Below are positions 16,660 through 24,884 of a stretch of 35,415 nt of DNA, in pieces. Both the position numbers and the translations under genes were made by a program. The notes beneath the pieces are model-generated. The model saw only the letters and a list, made by a program, of their open reading frames with translations, searched no databases and was not told where the DNA came from. Source of the DNA: an uncultured Bacteroidota bacterium (GTDB lineage Bacteria > Bacteroidota > Bacteroidia > Chitinophagales > Chitinophagaceae); the NCBI GenBank assembly GCA_903927185.1, contig CAIYLW010000074.1, forward strand, positions 1 through 35,415, in the 5' to 3' direction. Within the stretch, counting starts at the first letter, position 1, and every line of letters starts with the position of its first letter.

Positions 16660-18114
16660 ATGGAAAAAGAACTATTTGAACACGGACTAAATATGAATCG
16701 CCGCAAATTCATGAGCAGACTGAGTATCGGACTAGGATCTGCTGCGTTGGGTTCATTACTTATTCCAGATTTGTTTGGTAGTAATGGTAGTCCAGAAGAA
16801 GCGATCATACGCGGGCTTCCTCATTTTGCACCCAAGGCAAAGCGAGTTATTTATCTTTTTCAAAATGGAGCTCCTTCACAATTAGAATCTTTCGATTATA
16901 AACCAATGCTATGTCAGATGATGGGAGAAAATCTGCCCGAATCTGTGAGAGGTGGTCAACGTTTAACTGGCATGAGTTCTGCACAAACTAGCTTTCCTTT
17001 AATTGGTTCTTATTATAAATTTAATCAGCATGGACAGTCAGGTGCTTGGGTGAGTGAATTGTTTCCGCATATGTCAAAGATTGTTGATGATATCTGTATC
17101 ATTAAATCAATGAATACAGAAGCTATCAATCATGATCCAGCACTTACTTTTTTTCAATCAGGTGCGCAACAAGGTAATCGTCCTAGTATGGGTTCATGGG
17201 TAAGTTATGGATTAGGAACAGAAAATAATAATTTACCAGCCTTTTGTGTATTACTTTCTAGAGGTAAGGGCAATGGACAAGGCGTGTATTCAAAACTTTG
17301 GACTAATGGATTTTTAGATTCAGTTCATCAAGGTGTTCAATTTAGTAGTGGTGAAAATCCGATTTTGTACTTGCAGGATCCGAATGGAATGGATCGACAA
17401 ACCCGTAGAAAAATGCTCGACAAAATCGCTGAATTAAATCAGGAAGAATTCAACAATTTTGGGGATCCGGAAATATCAGCAAAAATTCAACAGTACGAAA
17501 TGGCCTATCGTATGCAGACTGCTGTTCCTGAAATAATGGATACTTCAAAAGAATCAGAAGATATCATTAAGTTATATGGTGCAGATTGTCTCGTGCCTGG
17601 AACGTATGCTGCAAACTGTTTATTAGCAAGAAAACTATCTGAGAATGGTGTGCGATTTGTTCAGTTATATCATCAGGGATGGGATCAACATGGAAATTTA
17701 CCAAATGAAATGCGCGGACAGGCTCAGGATGTAGATCAGCCTTCTGCAGCTTTAATTACCGATTTAAAACAGAGAGGTTTATTAGATGAAACACTGGTTA
17801 TTTGGGGAGGTGAATTTGGAAGAACAAATTATTGTCAGGGTAAAATGTTGGTTGATAATTATGGCAGAGATCATCACCCTCGATGCTTTACTATTTGGAT
17901 GGCGGGTGGTGGAATAAAGCCCGGTATTGTTCACGGAGAGACAGATGAATTTGGATATAATATTGTGAAAGATCCAGTGCATGTGCACGATTTTCAAGCA
18001 ACAGTTTTGAATTTGATGGGTTTGGATCATGAAAAACTTGTCTATAAATATCAAGGAAGAAGGTATCGCCTAACAGATCTATATGGTAACGTAGTAAATA
18101 AAATAATCGCTTAA
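16660..18114 (+). CDS. DUF1501 protein (alkaline-phosphatase/sulfatase-like fold), Tat-type leader
   Basis: 484 residues. The leader NRRKFMSRLSIGLG matches the Tat pattern (Arg14-Arg15, then hydrophobic stretch), so it is probably exported folded. The start may be 16660 (one base after the previous stop, suggesting coupling) or Met12 at 16693. DUF1501 features seen: KRVIYLFQNGAPSQLESFDYKP, NHDPALTFFQSG, GWDQHGNLPNEMRG, LVIWGGEFGRTNYCQG, GRDHHPRCFTIWMAGGG and HDFQATVLNLMGLDHEKL. The His/Asp-rich patches are placed as in the sulfatase/phosphatase superfamily, but the real reaction is not established. DUF1501 genes routinely sit beside DUF1549/DUF1553 cytochromes, as here, so the two likely work together in the periplasm. 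Confidence 0.9.
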   Translation: MEKELFEHGLNMNRRKFMSRLSIGLGSAALGSLLIPDLFGSNGSPEEAIIRGLPHFAPKAKRVIYLFQNGAPSQLESFDYKPMLCQMMGENLPESVRGGQRLTGMSSAQTSFPLIGSYYKFNQHGQSGAWVSELFPHMSKIVDDICIIKSMNTEAINHDPALTFFQSGAQQGNRPSMGSWVSYGLGTENNNLPAFCVLLSRGKGNGQGVYSKLWTNGFLDSVHQGVQFSSGENPILYLQDPNGMDRQTRRKMLDKIAELNQEEFNNFGDPEISAKIQQYEMAYRMQTAVPEIMDTSKESEDIIKLYGADCLVPGTYAANCLLARKLSENGVRFVQLYHQGWDQHGNLPNEMRGQAQDVDQPSAALITDLKQRGLLDETLVIWGGEFGRTNYCQGKMLVDNYGRDHHPRCFTIWMAGGGIKPGIVHGETDEFGYNIVKDPVHVHDFQATVLNLMGLDHEKLVYKYQGRRYRLTDLYGNVVNKIIA

Positions 18115-18123
18115 AACACTTTT

Positions 18124-19152
18124 ATGAATAGAAAAGAATTTGTAACAAAAACACTTACTGGCACAGCTGGTTTCTTTATCGCAAAAAATTTGTTTTCGAA
18201 ATCTAAAGCAGATCCTATTTATGGACACAATGAAAAGCAATACCGTCTTAATAATAAATGGGGGAATCTAAATCCAGAGAAGACTCCTGTTAATGACTGT
18301 CATGAAATGGTTCAAGATAGTAAAGGAAGAATTTTGTTGTTGACGAATGAAACTAAAAATAATGTTATCATTTATAATAAATCAGGAAAATTAATTGATA
18401 CTTGGGGCAAAGAATTTCCCGGCGCTCATGGCTTAACTATTCAAAAAACCGGGAAAGAAGATTTATTATTTATTACAGATACTAATCGGCATCAAGTTTA
18501 TAAAACAACTATCGATGGGAAAATCTTATTTACCATCGACCCACCTCCAGAGATTAATGTGTATCAGAAAAAAGAAGCATTTGTTCCTACAGAAACAACC
18601 GTATTGGATAATGGTGAGTTTTATATAGCCGATGGTTATGGAGCTCAATATGTTTTACACTATTCAGCTGATGGGAGGTTGATAAATTATTTTGCTGGCA
18701 GGGGTGAAGGTGATGAGCATTTAGATAACGCACATGGTATTTGCTTAGATACCCGACAATCTACTCCCACACTTATTGTTACAGATAGAAGTAGAAACGC
18801 CTTTAAAAGATTTTCGCTCGATGGAAAATTATTAGAAGTAATTCATTTGCCTGGAGCTTGTGTTTGCAGACCAGTCATTAAAGGTGATTATTTGTATGCA
18901 GCAGTTTTAAGATCACCCGATCTAAATACAGAAGCTTCTGGATTTGTAACAATTTTAAATAAAGAAAATAAAGTAGTCTCTAATTTAGGAGGGTCCATGC
19001 CTGTTTATGAAAATGGGAAATTGAAACCATTATCACAAACAGATAAAATTTTCACCCATCCCCATGATGTATGTGTAGATGATGAAGGCAGTATCTATGT
19101 AGCACAGTGGGCTTCAGGGAAAGTATATCCTTATAAATTTACCCAAGTATAA
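18124..19152 (+). CDS. NHL/six-bladed beta-propeller, PAL (peptidyl-hydroxyglycine amidating lyase)-like
   Basis: 342 residues with an export leader (NRKEFVTKTLTGTAGFFIAKN), Tat-like but with RK instead of RR. The mature part shows repeated propeller blades. Three His lie in the pattern of the metal ligands of the lyase domain of peptidylglycine alpha-amidating monooxygenase: His102 (AHGLT...FITDTNRHQVYK), His204 (NAHGIC...VTDRSRNAF) and His314 (HPHDVCVDDEGSIYVAQW). PAL splits hydroxyglycine-type N-C bonds. Whether this protein is a lyase or only shares the fold is unknown. It is nine bases after the DUF1501 gene and touches the next gene with no gap, so it belongs to the same transcript and probably the same process. 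Confidence 0.8.
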   Translation: MNRKEFVTKTLTGTAGFFIAKNLFSKSKADPIYGHNEKQYRLNNKWGNLNPEKTPVNDCHEMVQDSKGRILLLTNETKNNVIIYNKSGKLIDTWGKEFPGAHGLTIQKTGKEDLLFITDTNRHQVYKTTIDGKILFTIDPPPEINVYQKKEAFVPTETTVLDNGEFYIADGYGAQYVLHYSADGRLINYFAGRGEGDEHLDNAHGICLDTRQSTPTLIVTDRSRNAFKRFSLDGKLLEVIHLPGACVCRPVIKGDYLYAAVLRSPDLNTEASGFVTILNKENKVVSNLGGSMPVYENGKLKPLSQTDKIFTHPHDVCVDDEGSIYVAQWASGKVYPYKFTQV

Positions 19153-21297
19153 ATGGAGCGATTTAATAAAATTGTCAATGCCATTTTATTTAGTGGTATT
19201 GTTTTATTGCTTTTCCTGTTTGTTTTTGAAGATAAACTTCAGATTCCTGTTTGGTTACAAATAGCCGGAAGAATGCATCCTTTATTTTTGCATTTTCCAA
19301 TTGTGCTGTTAATACTTTCCATTATTCCTTGCTGGCTTCCTGATGAGATCAATAGCAATGCTATTTGGATTTATATACGATTTGTAGCAGTACTTACGGC
19401 AATTATTACTGCAATGATGGGAATGATTTTATCCATTGAACAATCAGATAAAGGGGAATTACTAACTTGGCATAAATGGTCAGGAATCTCAATTGCCCTA
19501 ATTTCCTGGTTATTTTTTATTTACTACAATCAGTTCTTACGAAGTAAATTATATAACCGGATTCTTTCTTTTGGGATTTTATTTTTAGTGATTCTCACAG
19601 GCCATTGGGGTGCAGCAATAACCCATGGAGAAAACTTTTTGTTACAGCCACTTCATTTAGATCAACCATCTTTCATTAATAAAGAAAATGCCACAATTTT
19701 CGCAGATGCAATCAATCCAATCTTTAAAGCAAAATGTGGAAATTGTCATTTGGGACACAATCAAAAAGGAGGACTATCATTAACAGATAGCATGTCCATT
19801 ATCAAGGGGGGTAAAAATGGGAAAGCTATTGAACAAGGCGATTTGGTAAAAAGTTTATTAATCGAGAGACTCCGATTACCATTAATGGATAAGAAACATA
19901 TGCCATTAACAGATAAACCTCAATTAAATGAATCGGAAACAAAACTATTAGAAATATGGATTAAGTCTGGAGCACCATTTTCTGGAAAGCTTGTTGATAG
20001 GCCAGAGAATGATAGTTTGAGAATTCTGGCAATGGAATATTTACAACCTTATCTTAGCGTCAAAAATGAACCAGTTTATTCTTTCGCAGCTGCTGATGAG
20101 AAAAAAGTTAAGGAGCTTAATAATAATTATCGAATCATAAAACCTTTGGGCTTTCATTCGCCAGCATTAACCGTTTCTTTTTTTGGTAAAGCAAACTATA
20201 GTTTCGAAAAATTAAAAGAGCTTGAAACTATTAAAAAACAAATACTGCATTTGAATCTTTCCAAGATGTCGGTTACAGATGATCAATTGGAATTTATTGC
20301 CAGGTTCCCCTATTTGGAAAAATTAAACCTGAACTATACAAGTATTTCAAACCTTGGGTTATTGCGACTTTCTAATATGGGAAAATTGAGATCTATTTCT
20401 ATAGTAGGAACAAATATTGATGTGGTTGGACTAACAAATTTATTGAAAAATAAAAACATCAAAGAAGTATATGTTTGGGATACTAAAGTTTTAGAAAAAG
20501 ATATTATAACAGTTAAAAAAGAAAATAAATTCGTACTAATTGACGAGGGGTTTACAGGAGCAGACACCACTTTGATTGCTTTGAATGTACCCTTTATTAA
20601 ATTTCCAGCAGTTTTTTTCCAAGAAAATAAGTCAATTGAATTAGGACATGTATTAAAAGATGTTTCTATTAAGTACACAACAGATGGTACAGAGCCAGAC
20701 AGTATGAATGGGGTATTATATAAGCATCCATTTATGATAGATAGTACCACCAATTTACAGTTTAAGGCCTTCAAAAAAGGTTGGCTTCCAAGTAAATTAG
20801 CAAAAGCAAGTTTTATCAAAGCTGGGATGAATATTGAAAAAACAATTTTACTAACTCCTGCTGATCCTAAATACAACTTACAAAGCGAAAAAGTATTGAC
20901 AGATTTGGAGTTGGGTGATATTACAGATTTTAGTTCTAAATGTTTGGGGTATCAAAAAAATGATGCAATTCTAATTTTTGATCTGGGTAAATCAAAAAAA
21001 ATTCAAAAGGTCAATATCAATACTTTGCAGAATATTGGGTCCTATATTTTTCCTCCAACAAGTTTAGAAGTTTTTGGCAGTAATGATAAAATACATTGGG
21101 TAACACTTAAAAGAATAAGTCCAGTTCCCACATCCAAAATTTTACCTGCAGAAAACACCATGTATAGTTTAGCTTTTAAATCAACAGAAGCAAGATATAT
21201 TAAGATAGAGGGGGCTCCAATTAAAAAGCTTCCGAAATGGCATCCAGGAAAAGGTCAGCCAGGCTGGCTTTTTTTGAGCGAAGTAATTATTTATTAA
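19153..21297 (+). CDS. Membrane cytochrome c fusion: DUF2231-like TM domain, heme domain, LRR, chitobiase-C-like and discoidin-like parts
   Basis: 714 residues with at least five segments. (a) About five membrane helices in residues 10-155 (HPLFLHFPIVLLILS, AVLTAIITAMMGMIL, ILTGHWGAAITHG), a DUF2231-like arrangement. (b) A cytochrome domain with KCGNCH (Cys195, Cys198, His199) and HMPLTDKP as possible Met ligand. (c) Leucine-rich-like repeats about 365-445 (LEKLNLNYTSISNLGLLRL). (d) A chitobiase C-terminal/FN3-like module about 510-560 (IKYTTDGTEPDSMNGVLY). (e) A discoidin (F5/8 type C)-like C terminus (IFDLGKSKKIQKVNI... SLEVFGSNDKIHWVTL). Membrane anchor, heme and carbohydrate-binding-type modules in one chain suggest electron transfer tied to a polymer. 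It starts directly after the previous stop. Confidence 0.82.
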   Translation: MERFNKIVNAILFSGIVLLLFLFVFEDKLQIPVWLQIAGRMHPLFLHFPIVLLILSIIPCWLPDEINSNAIWIYIRFVAVLTAIITAMMGMILSIEQSDKGELLTWHKWSGISIALISWLFFIYYNQFLRSKLYNRILSFGILFLVILTGHWGAAITHGENFLLQPLHLDQPSFINKENATIFADAINPIFKAKCGNCHLGHNQKGGLSLTDSMSIIKGGKNGKAIEQGDLVKSLLIERLRLPLMDKKHMPLTDKPQLNESETKLLEIWIKSGAPFSGKLVDRPENDSLRILAMEYLQPYLSVKNEPVYSFAAADEKKVKELNNNYRIIKPLGFHSPALTVSFFGKANYSFEKLKELETIKKQILHLNLSKMSVTDDQLEFIARFPYLEKLNLNYTSISNLGLLRLSNMGKLRSISIVGTNIDVVGLTNLLKNKNIKEVYVWDTKVLEKDIITVKKENKFVLIDEGFTGADTTLIALNVPFIKFPAVFFQENKSIELGHVLKDVSIKYTTDGTEPDSMNGVLYKHPFMIDSTTNLQFKAFKKGWLPSKLAKASFIKAGMNIEKTILLTPADPKYNLQSEKVLTDLELGDITDFSSKCLGYQKNDAILIFDLGKSKKIQKVNINTLQNIGSYIFPPTSLEVFGSNDKIHWVTLKRISPVPTSKILPAENTMYSLAFKSTEARYIKIEGAPIKKLPKWHPGKGQPGWLFLSEVIIY

Positions 21298-21320
21298 ATT
21301 TCAAAATTAAAAAGCGAAAT

Positions 21321-22445
21321 ATGACTACCACAAATTTTACAGACAAGAATTCAGGCAGACTCTATTCTTTAGATGCTTTAAGGGGTTTTGATATGTTTTG
21401 GATTATGGGTGCTGAAGAAATAGTGCATAGCTTATTTAAAGCAACTAATAACAGCTTTTTTGAAGCATTTTCAATACAGTTAAGCCATCCAGATTGGAAT
21501 GGATTTCATATGTACGATTGCATCTTTCCTTTGTTTTTATTCATTGCTGGTGTAGCATCACCTTATTCAATCAGCAGAGAAATTGAAAAAGGTAATTCAA
21601 CAGGTACACTATTTTTAAAAATCGCAAAGCGTGCTTTGATTTTGGTATTACTAGGTTTAGTGGTTAACAACGGCCTTGTTATTCGACCTATTTCGGAAAT
21701 TAGATTTGGAAGTGTCTTAGGTAGAATAGGATTAGGTTATATGTTTGCCAATTTCATTTTTTTAACTACCAAAAAACAAACCACACGCATCATTTGGTTC
21801 TGTAGTTTGTTGGTAGGTTATTATTTGCTGCTAAAATTTAATGCAGCACCAGGTTTCCCTAAAGGAGATCTTACCCAAGCTGGCAATTTTGCTTCCTACT
21901 TAGATCGTTTGATTTTACCAGGAAAATTGTATTTAGGAAATCATGATCCAGAAGGTTTGATTTCTACTATACCTGCCATAGGAACGGGCCTTCTTGGTAT
22001 CATGGTAGGAAACTATTTAAAAAATAATTCAGATAATGGTTCAAAAAAGTCTTTGATGTTATTAATAGCCGGTGTTATTTTTATTGTTATTGCATTTATC
22101 TGGAATTTTGATTTTCCTATCAATAAGAACTTATGGTCTAGTTCTTTTACAATGCTTGTTGGAGGAATTAGCATGTTATTCTTATCTCTCTTTTATTATA
22201 TTATTGATGTGAAAGGCTATCAGAAATGGGCATTCTTTTTTAAAGTAATCGGAATGAATTCAATATTGATTTATATCTCGGGTCATTTCATTAATTGGGA
22301 ATATACAACCAATGGATTTTTTCATTGGATAGGTCAACTTTTAGGAGATCCTTTTAATGCAGTTGCATTATCAATATTATATGTATTTACTAAATGGCTT
22401 TTTTTATATTTCATGTATAAGCAAAAAGTCTTTTTAAAAGTATAA
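21321..22445 (+). CDS. HGSNAT-like membrane acyltransferase (DUF5009 family)
   Basis: 374-residue polytopic membrane protein. Human heparan-alpha-glucosaminide N-acetyltransferase passes acetyl groups from cytosolic acetyl-CoA to amino sugars across the membrane. The family opening RLYSLDALRGFDMFWIMG is present, and so is the segment SHPDWNGFHMYDCIFPLFLFIAG, where His56 aligns with the active-site His of HGSNAT (HASWNG). About nine to ten helices follow, with NHDPEGLISTIPAIGTGLLG between them. ATG at 21321 is used; upstream in-frame positions from 21237 lie inside the previous gene. It is 23 bases after the discoidin-like cytochrome and 25 before the creatininase-family gene. Substrate unknown, possibly a cell-wall or imported amino sugar. 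Confidence 0.85.
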   Translation: MTTTNFTDKNSGRLYSLDALRGFDMFWIMGAEEIVHSLFKATNNSFFEAFSIQLSHPDWNGFHMYDCIFPLFLFIAGVASPYSISREIEKGNSTGTLFLKIAKRALILVLLGLVVNNGLVIRPISEIRFGSVLGRIGLGYMFANFIFLTTKKQTTRIIWFCSLLVGYYLLLKFNAAPGFPKGDLTQAGNFASYLDRLILPGKLYLGNHDPEGLISTIPAIGTGLLGIMVGNYLKNNSDNGSKKSLMLLIAGVIFIVIAFIWNFDFPINKNLWSSSFTMLVGGISMLFLSLFYYIIDVKGYQKWAFFFKVIGMNSILIYISGHFINWEYTTNGFFHWIGQLLGDPFNAVALSILYVFTKWLFLYFMYKQKVFLKV

Positions 22446-22470
22446 TTTTAAAAATTCAAACCTCCCCATT

Positions 22471-23325
22471 ATGAAATTAGTTTACTTTTTACTAATTATA
22501 ACATTACAGTCTGCGGCTCAAAATATACCAACGCGCTGGGATGAATTAACGGCAAGTGATTGGCCAATTGCACTTGAAAAATCAAACTATACTTGCATTT
22601 TGCCGATTGGAATTTTGGAAAAACATGGTCCACATGCACCCATTGGATCTGATTTGATTCATGTTAGAGAATGGTCTGCAAGAGCTACAAAAAAAGAATA
22701 CGCAGTGGTATTCCCGGATTATTTTTATGGACAGATTAATGAAGCGAAACATCAATATGGCACTTTTTCTTTGCCAAGTAAATTGGTTTGGGATCTATTA
22801 GACGAAACCTGTCAGGAAATAGCAAGAAATGGATTTAAAAGAATTGTAATTGTAAATGGTCATGGTGGTAATCCGCAATTAATCAGATATTTTATCCAGA
22901 CTCAATTAGAGCGGAAAAGAGACTATGCCGTTTATTTCTTTGATCCGATAATTGATCCAACTGTTATTGCTAAAGAAAAAGAATTACATCAATCAGATCC
23001 TAAAACAGATCAACACGCTGGAGAAAATGAAACTTCGTCATTGCTTTATTTGAGGCCTGATTTGGTAAAAATGGATCTGGCTACCAATGAGTCTGGTGCA
23101 AAGCAAAATAGGTTGCCGTTAAATCCCGATCTCTATACAGCAATCTGGTGGTTTGCAGATTATCCGAATCATTATGCAGGAGAAGGAGCAAAAGCCACAG
23201 CGGAATTGGGAAAAGTAATTACCGAGGCAAAAATCGAAGCATTAGTAAAAGCTTTAAAATCTGTTAAAGCCGATAATAAAACATTGGAATTACAGCAACA
23301 ATATTTTGACCAAATCAAACATTAA
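22471..23325 (+). CDS. Exported creatininase-family amidohydrolase
   Basis: 284 residues with signal peptide (LVYFLLIITLQSAAQN). Creatininase-family metal motifs: LPIGILEKHGPHAPIGSD, giving Glu50, His52 and Asp61; the NGHGGN loop; and a late Glu in AGENETSSLLYL. The family hydrolyses cyclic or linear C-N amide bonds (creatinine, formamidopyrimidines, peptide tails). The NGHGGN form differs from the NGHYEN of true creatininases, so creatinine is not the likely substrate. Most members are cytoplasmic, so export is noteworthy. It ends ten bases before the TolB-like gene and shares the run of envelope genes. Confidence 0.88.
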   Translation: MKLVYFLLIITLQSAAQNIPTRWDELTASDWPIALEKSNYTCILPIGILEKHGPHAPIGSDLIHVREWSARATKKEYAVVFPDYFYGQINEAKHQYGTFSLPSKLVWDLLDETCQEIARNGFKRIVIVNGHGGNPQLIRYFIQTQLERKRDYAVYFFDPIIDPTVIAKEKELHQSDPKTDQHAGENETSSLLYLRPDLVKMDLATNESGAKQNRLPLNPDLYTAIWWFADYPNHYAGEGAKATAELGKVITEAKIEALVKALKSVKADNKTLELQQQYFDQIKH

Positions 23326-23335
23326 TTAATTTAAA

Positions 23336-24865
23336 ATGAGAATAATTATAATATCCATTTCTATTTTTTTTGTTTCATTTATTTGCAATGGACAGAATGC
23401 TGTTGGTATTTTTAATTTACATCAGGATATTGGTAAACCAACTTTAGCAGGGAATGTTACTTATAATAGTAATGATCAAAGCTATCTAATAAAGGGTGCT
23501 GGCTATAATTTATGGTTTGGCCGCGATGAGTTGCACTATGCTTATAATAAATTGAAAGGTGATTTTATTTTAACTGCTAATTTTAAATTCATCAATAAGG
23601 GGGCTGACCCGCACCGAAAAATAGGATGGATGATTAGAGCTAGTGAAACTGATGATGCTGCTCACATGACCGCAACTGTTCATGGCGATGGACTTACCAC
23701 TTTACAATGGCGTAGAATGAGAGGTGCATTTATGAGAGATCCACAGGATGAAATTTTCACAAAAAAATCAGCTACAGAAATTATACAATTAGAAAGACAG
23801 GGTAAAGAATATATCATGCGTGTAGCCCATGTTGGCGAACCCTTACAGGAAGTGGGAAGAACAGATGCTATTGATATGCCCAATGATGTTTTAGCAGGTA
23901 TTTTTATTTGCAGTCATAATCCAAATGTAATTGAAGAAGCTCAAGTATGGAATGTTCGAATTGAGCAAACTGTTCCTGATACACACAATGGGTATAAAGA
24001 CGGAATTTTAGGTAGCAGATTAGAAACACTCGATATCCTGGATAGTAAAAGAAAAGTTATCTATGAAGATAAAGGAAGGATTGAAGCACCTAATTGGATG
24101 CCCGATGGGAATGCTATTTTATTTAATAAAGGAGGAAATATTTATACGGTGCCAATTGAAGGAGGGGAGCCCAAATTGCTGCCAATCATTGGAGCTAATA
24201 AGAATAATAATGATCATGTGATTTCTTATGATAAAAAGTTACTAGGAATTTCTTCGCATCGCGATGGCATGCCTGGTGGCGGAAGCACTGTGTATTTTCT
24301 GCCTTTAACTGGAGGACCTGCTAAATTAATTACGGATAGCACACCCAGTTATTTACATGGATGGACCATTGATAATAAGGAAGTAGTTTATACTGCACAA
24401 AGAGTGAGTAAGGGCCCTGCCTTTAATATTTTTAAAAAGCCAATTAATGGTGGACCAGAAGTTCAATTAACTTTTTTACAAAAGGGATTAGCAGATGGCC
24501 CTGAATGTTCACCTGATGGAAAATATATTTACTATAACTCCACACAAAGTGGCAATATGCAATTGTGGCGTATGAAAATGGATGGCACAGAACAAACCCA
24601 ATTAACTTTTGACGAATACAATAATTGGTTTGCACATGTGTCGCCCGATAATAAGTGGATTGCTTTTATTTCTTTCCCTAACACCATTGATCCAGGTGAT
24701 CATCCATTTTATAAAAGGGTGATGTTACGCCTAATGCCCATTAATGGAGGCGGACCCAAAGTGATTGCTACATTATTTGGTGGACAGGGAACTATTAATA
24801 CACCAAGTTGGAGCCCAGATAGTAAATTCATTTCATTTATCAGTAATAGTGGACCTATACAATAA
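23336..24865 (+). CDS. Exported TolB-type (PD40/WD40-like) beta-propeller protein with N-terminal LamG/DUF1349-like domain
   Basis: 509 residues with a signal peptide (IIIISISIFFVSFICNGQN). Residues about 25-210 form a beta-sandwich-like region (YLIKGAGYNLWFGRDELHYAY... GDFILTANFKF... KIGWMIRAS... VWNVRIEQ) of the concanavalin/DUF1349 type. From about 235 on, TolB-style repeats appear: IEAPNWMPDGNAILFNKGGNIYTVPIEGG, GPECSPDGKYIYYNSTQSG, WFAHVSPDNKWIAFISFP and TPSWSPDSKFISFIS. No enzymatic motif is visible. A binding or scaffold role is likely, perhaps recognising the substrate of the neighbouring hydrolases. The frame ends at a blade boundary, so it appears complete. It is 19 bases upstream of the C45/phospholipase B-like gene. 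Confidence 0.85.
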   Translation: MRIIIISISIFFVSFICNGQNAVGIFNLHQDIGKPTLAGNVTYNSNDQSYLIKGAGYNLWFGRDELHYAYNKLKGDFILTANFKFINKGADPHRKIGWMIRASETDDAAHMTATVHGDGLTTLQWRRMRGAFMRDPQDEIFTKKSATEIIQLERQGKEYIMRVAHVGEPLQEVGRTDAIDMPNDVLAGIFICSHNPNVIEEAQVWNVRIEQTVPDTHNGYKDGILGSRLETLDILDSKRKVIYEDKGRIEAPNWMPDGNAILFNKGGNIYTVPIEGGEPKLLPIIGANKNNNDHVISYDKKLLGISSHRDGMPGGGSTVYFLPLTGGPAKLITDSTPSYLHGWTIDNKEVVYTAQRVSKGPAFNIFKKPINGGPEVQLTFLQKGLADGPECSPDGKYIYYNSTQSGNMQLWRMKMDGTEQTQLTFDEYNNWFAHVSPDNKWIAFISFPNTIDPGDHPFYKRVMLRLMPINGGGPKVIATLFGGQGTINTPSWSPDSKFISFISNSGPIQ

Positions 24866-24884
24866 TCATTTAAATTTTAATATC

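Noticed and set aside
20334..20876. 180-codon open frame on the - strand inside the fusion cytochrome gene
   Set aside because: It lies antisense to a gene with strong domain support, has no family-like motifs, and its Ser/Thr/Ile-rich composition is what the reverse strand of this AT-rich gene would give.
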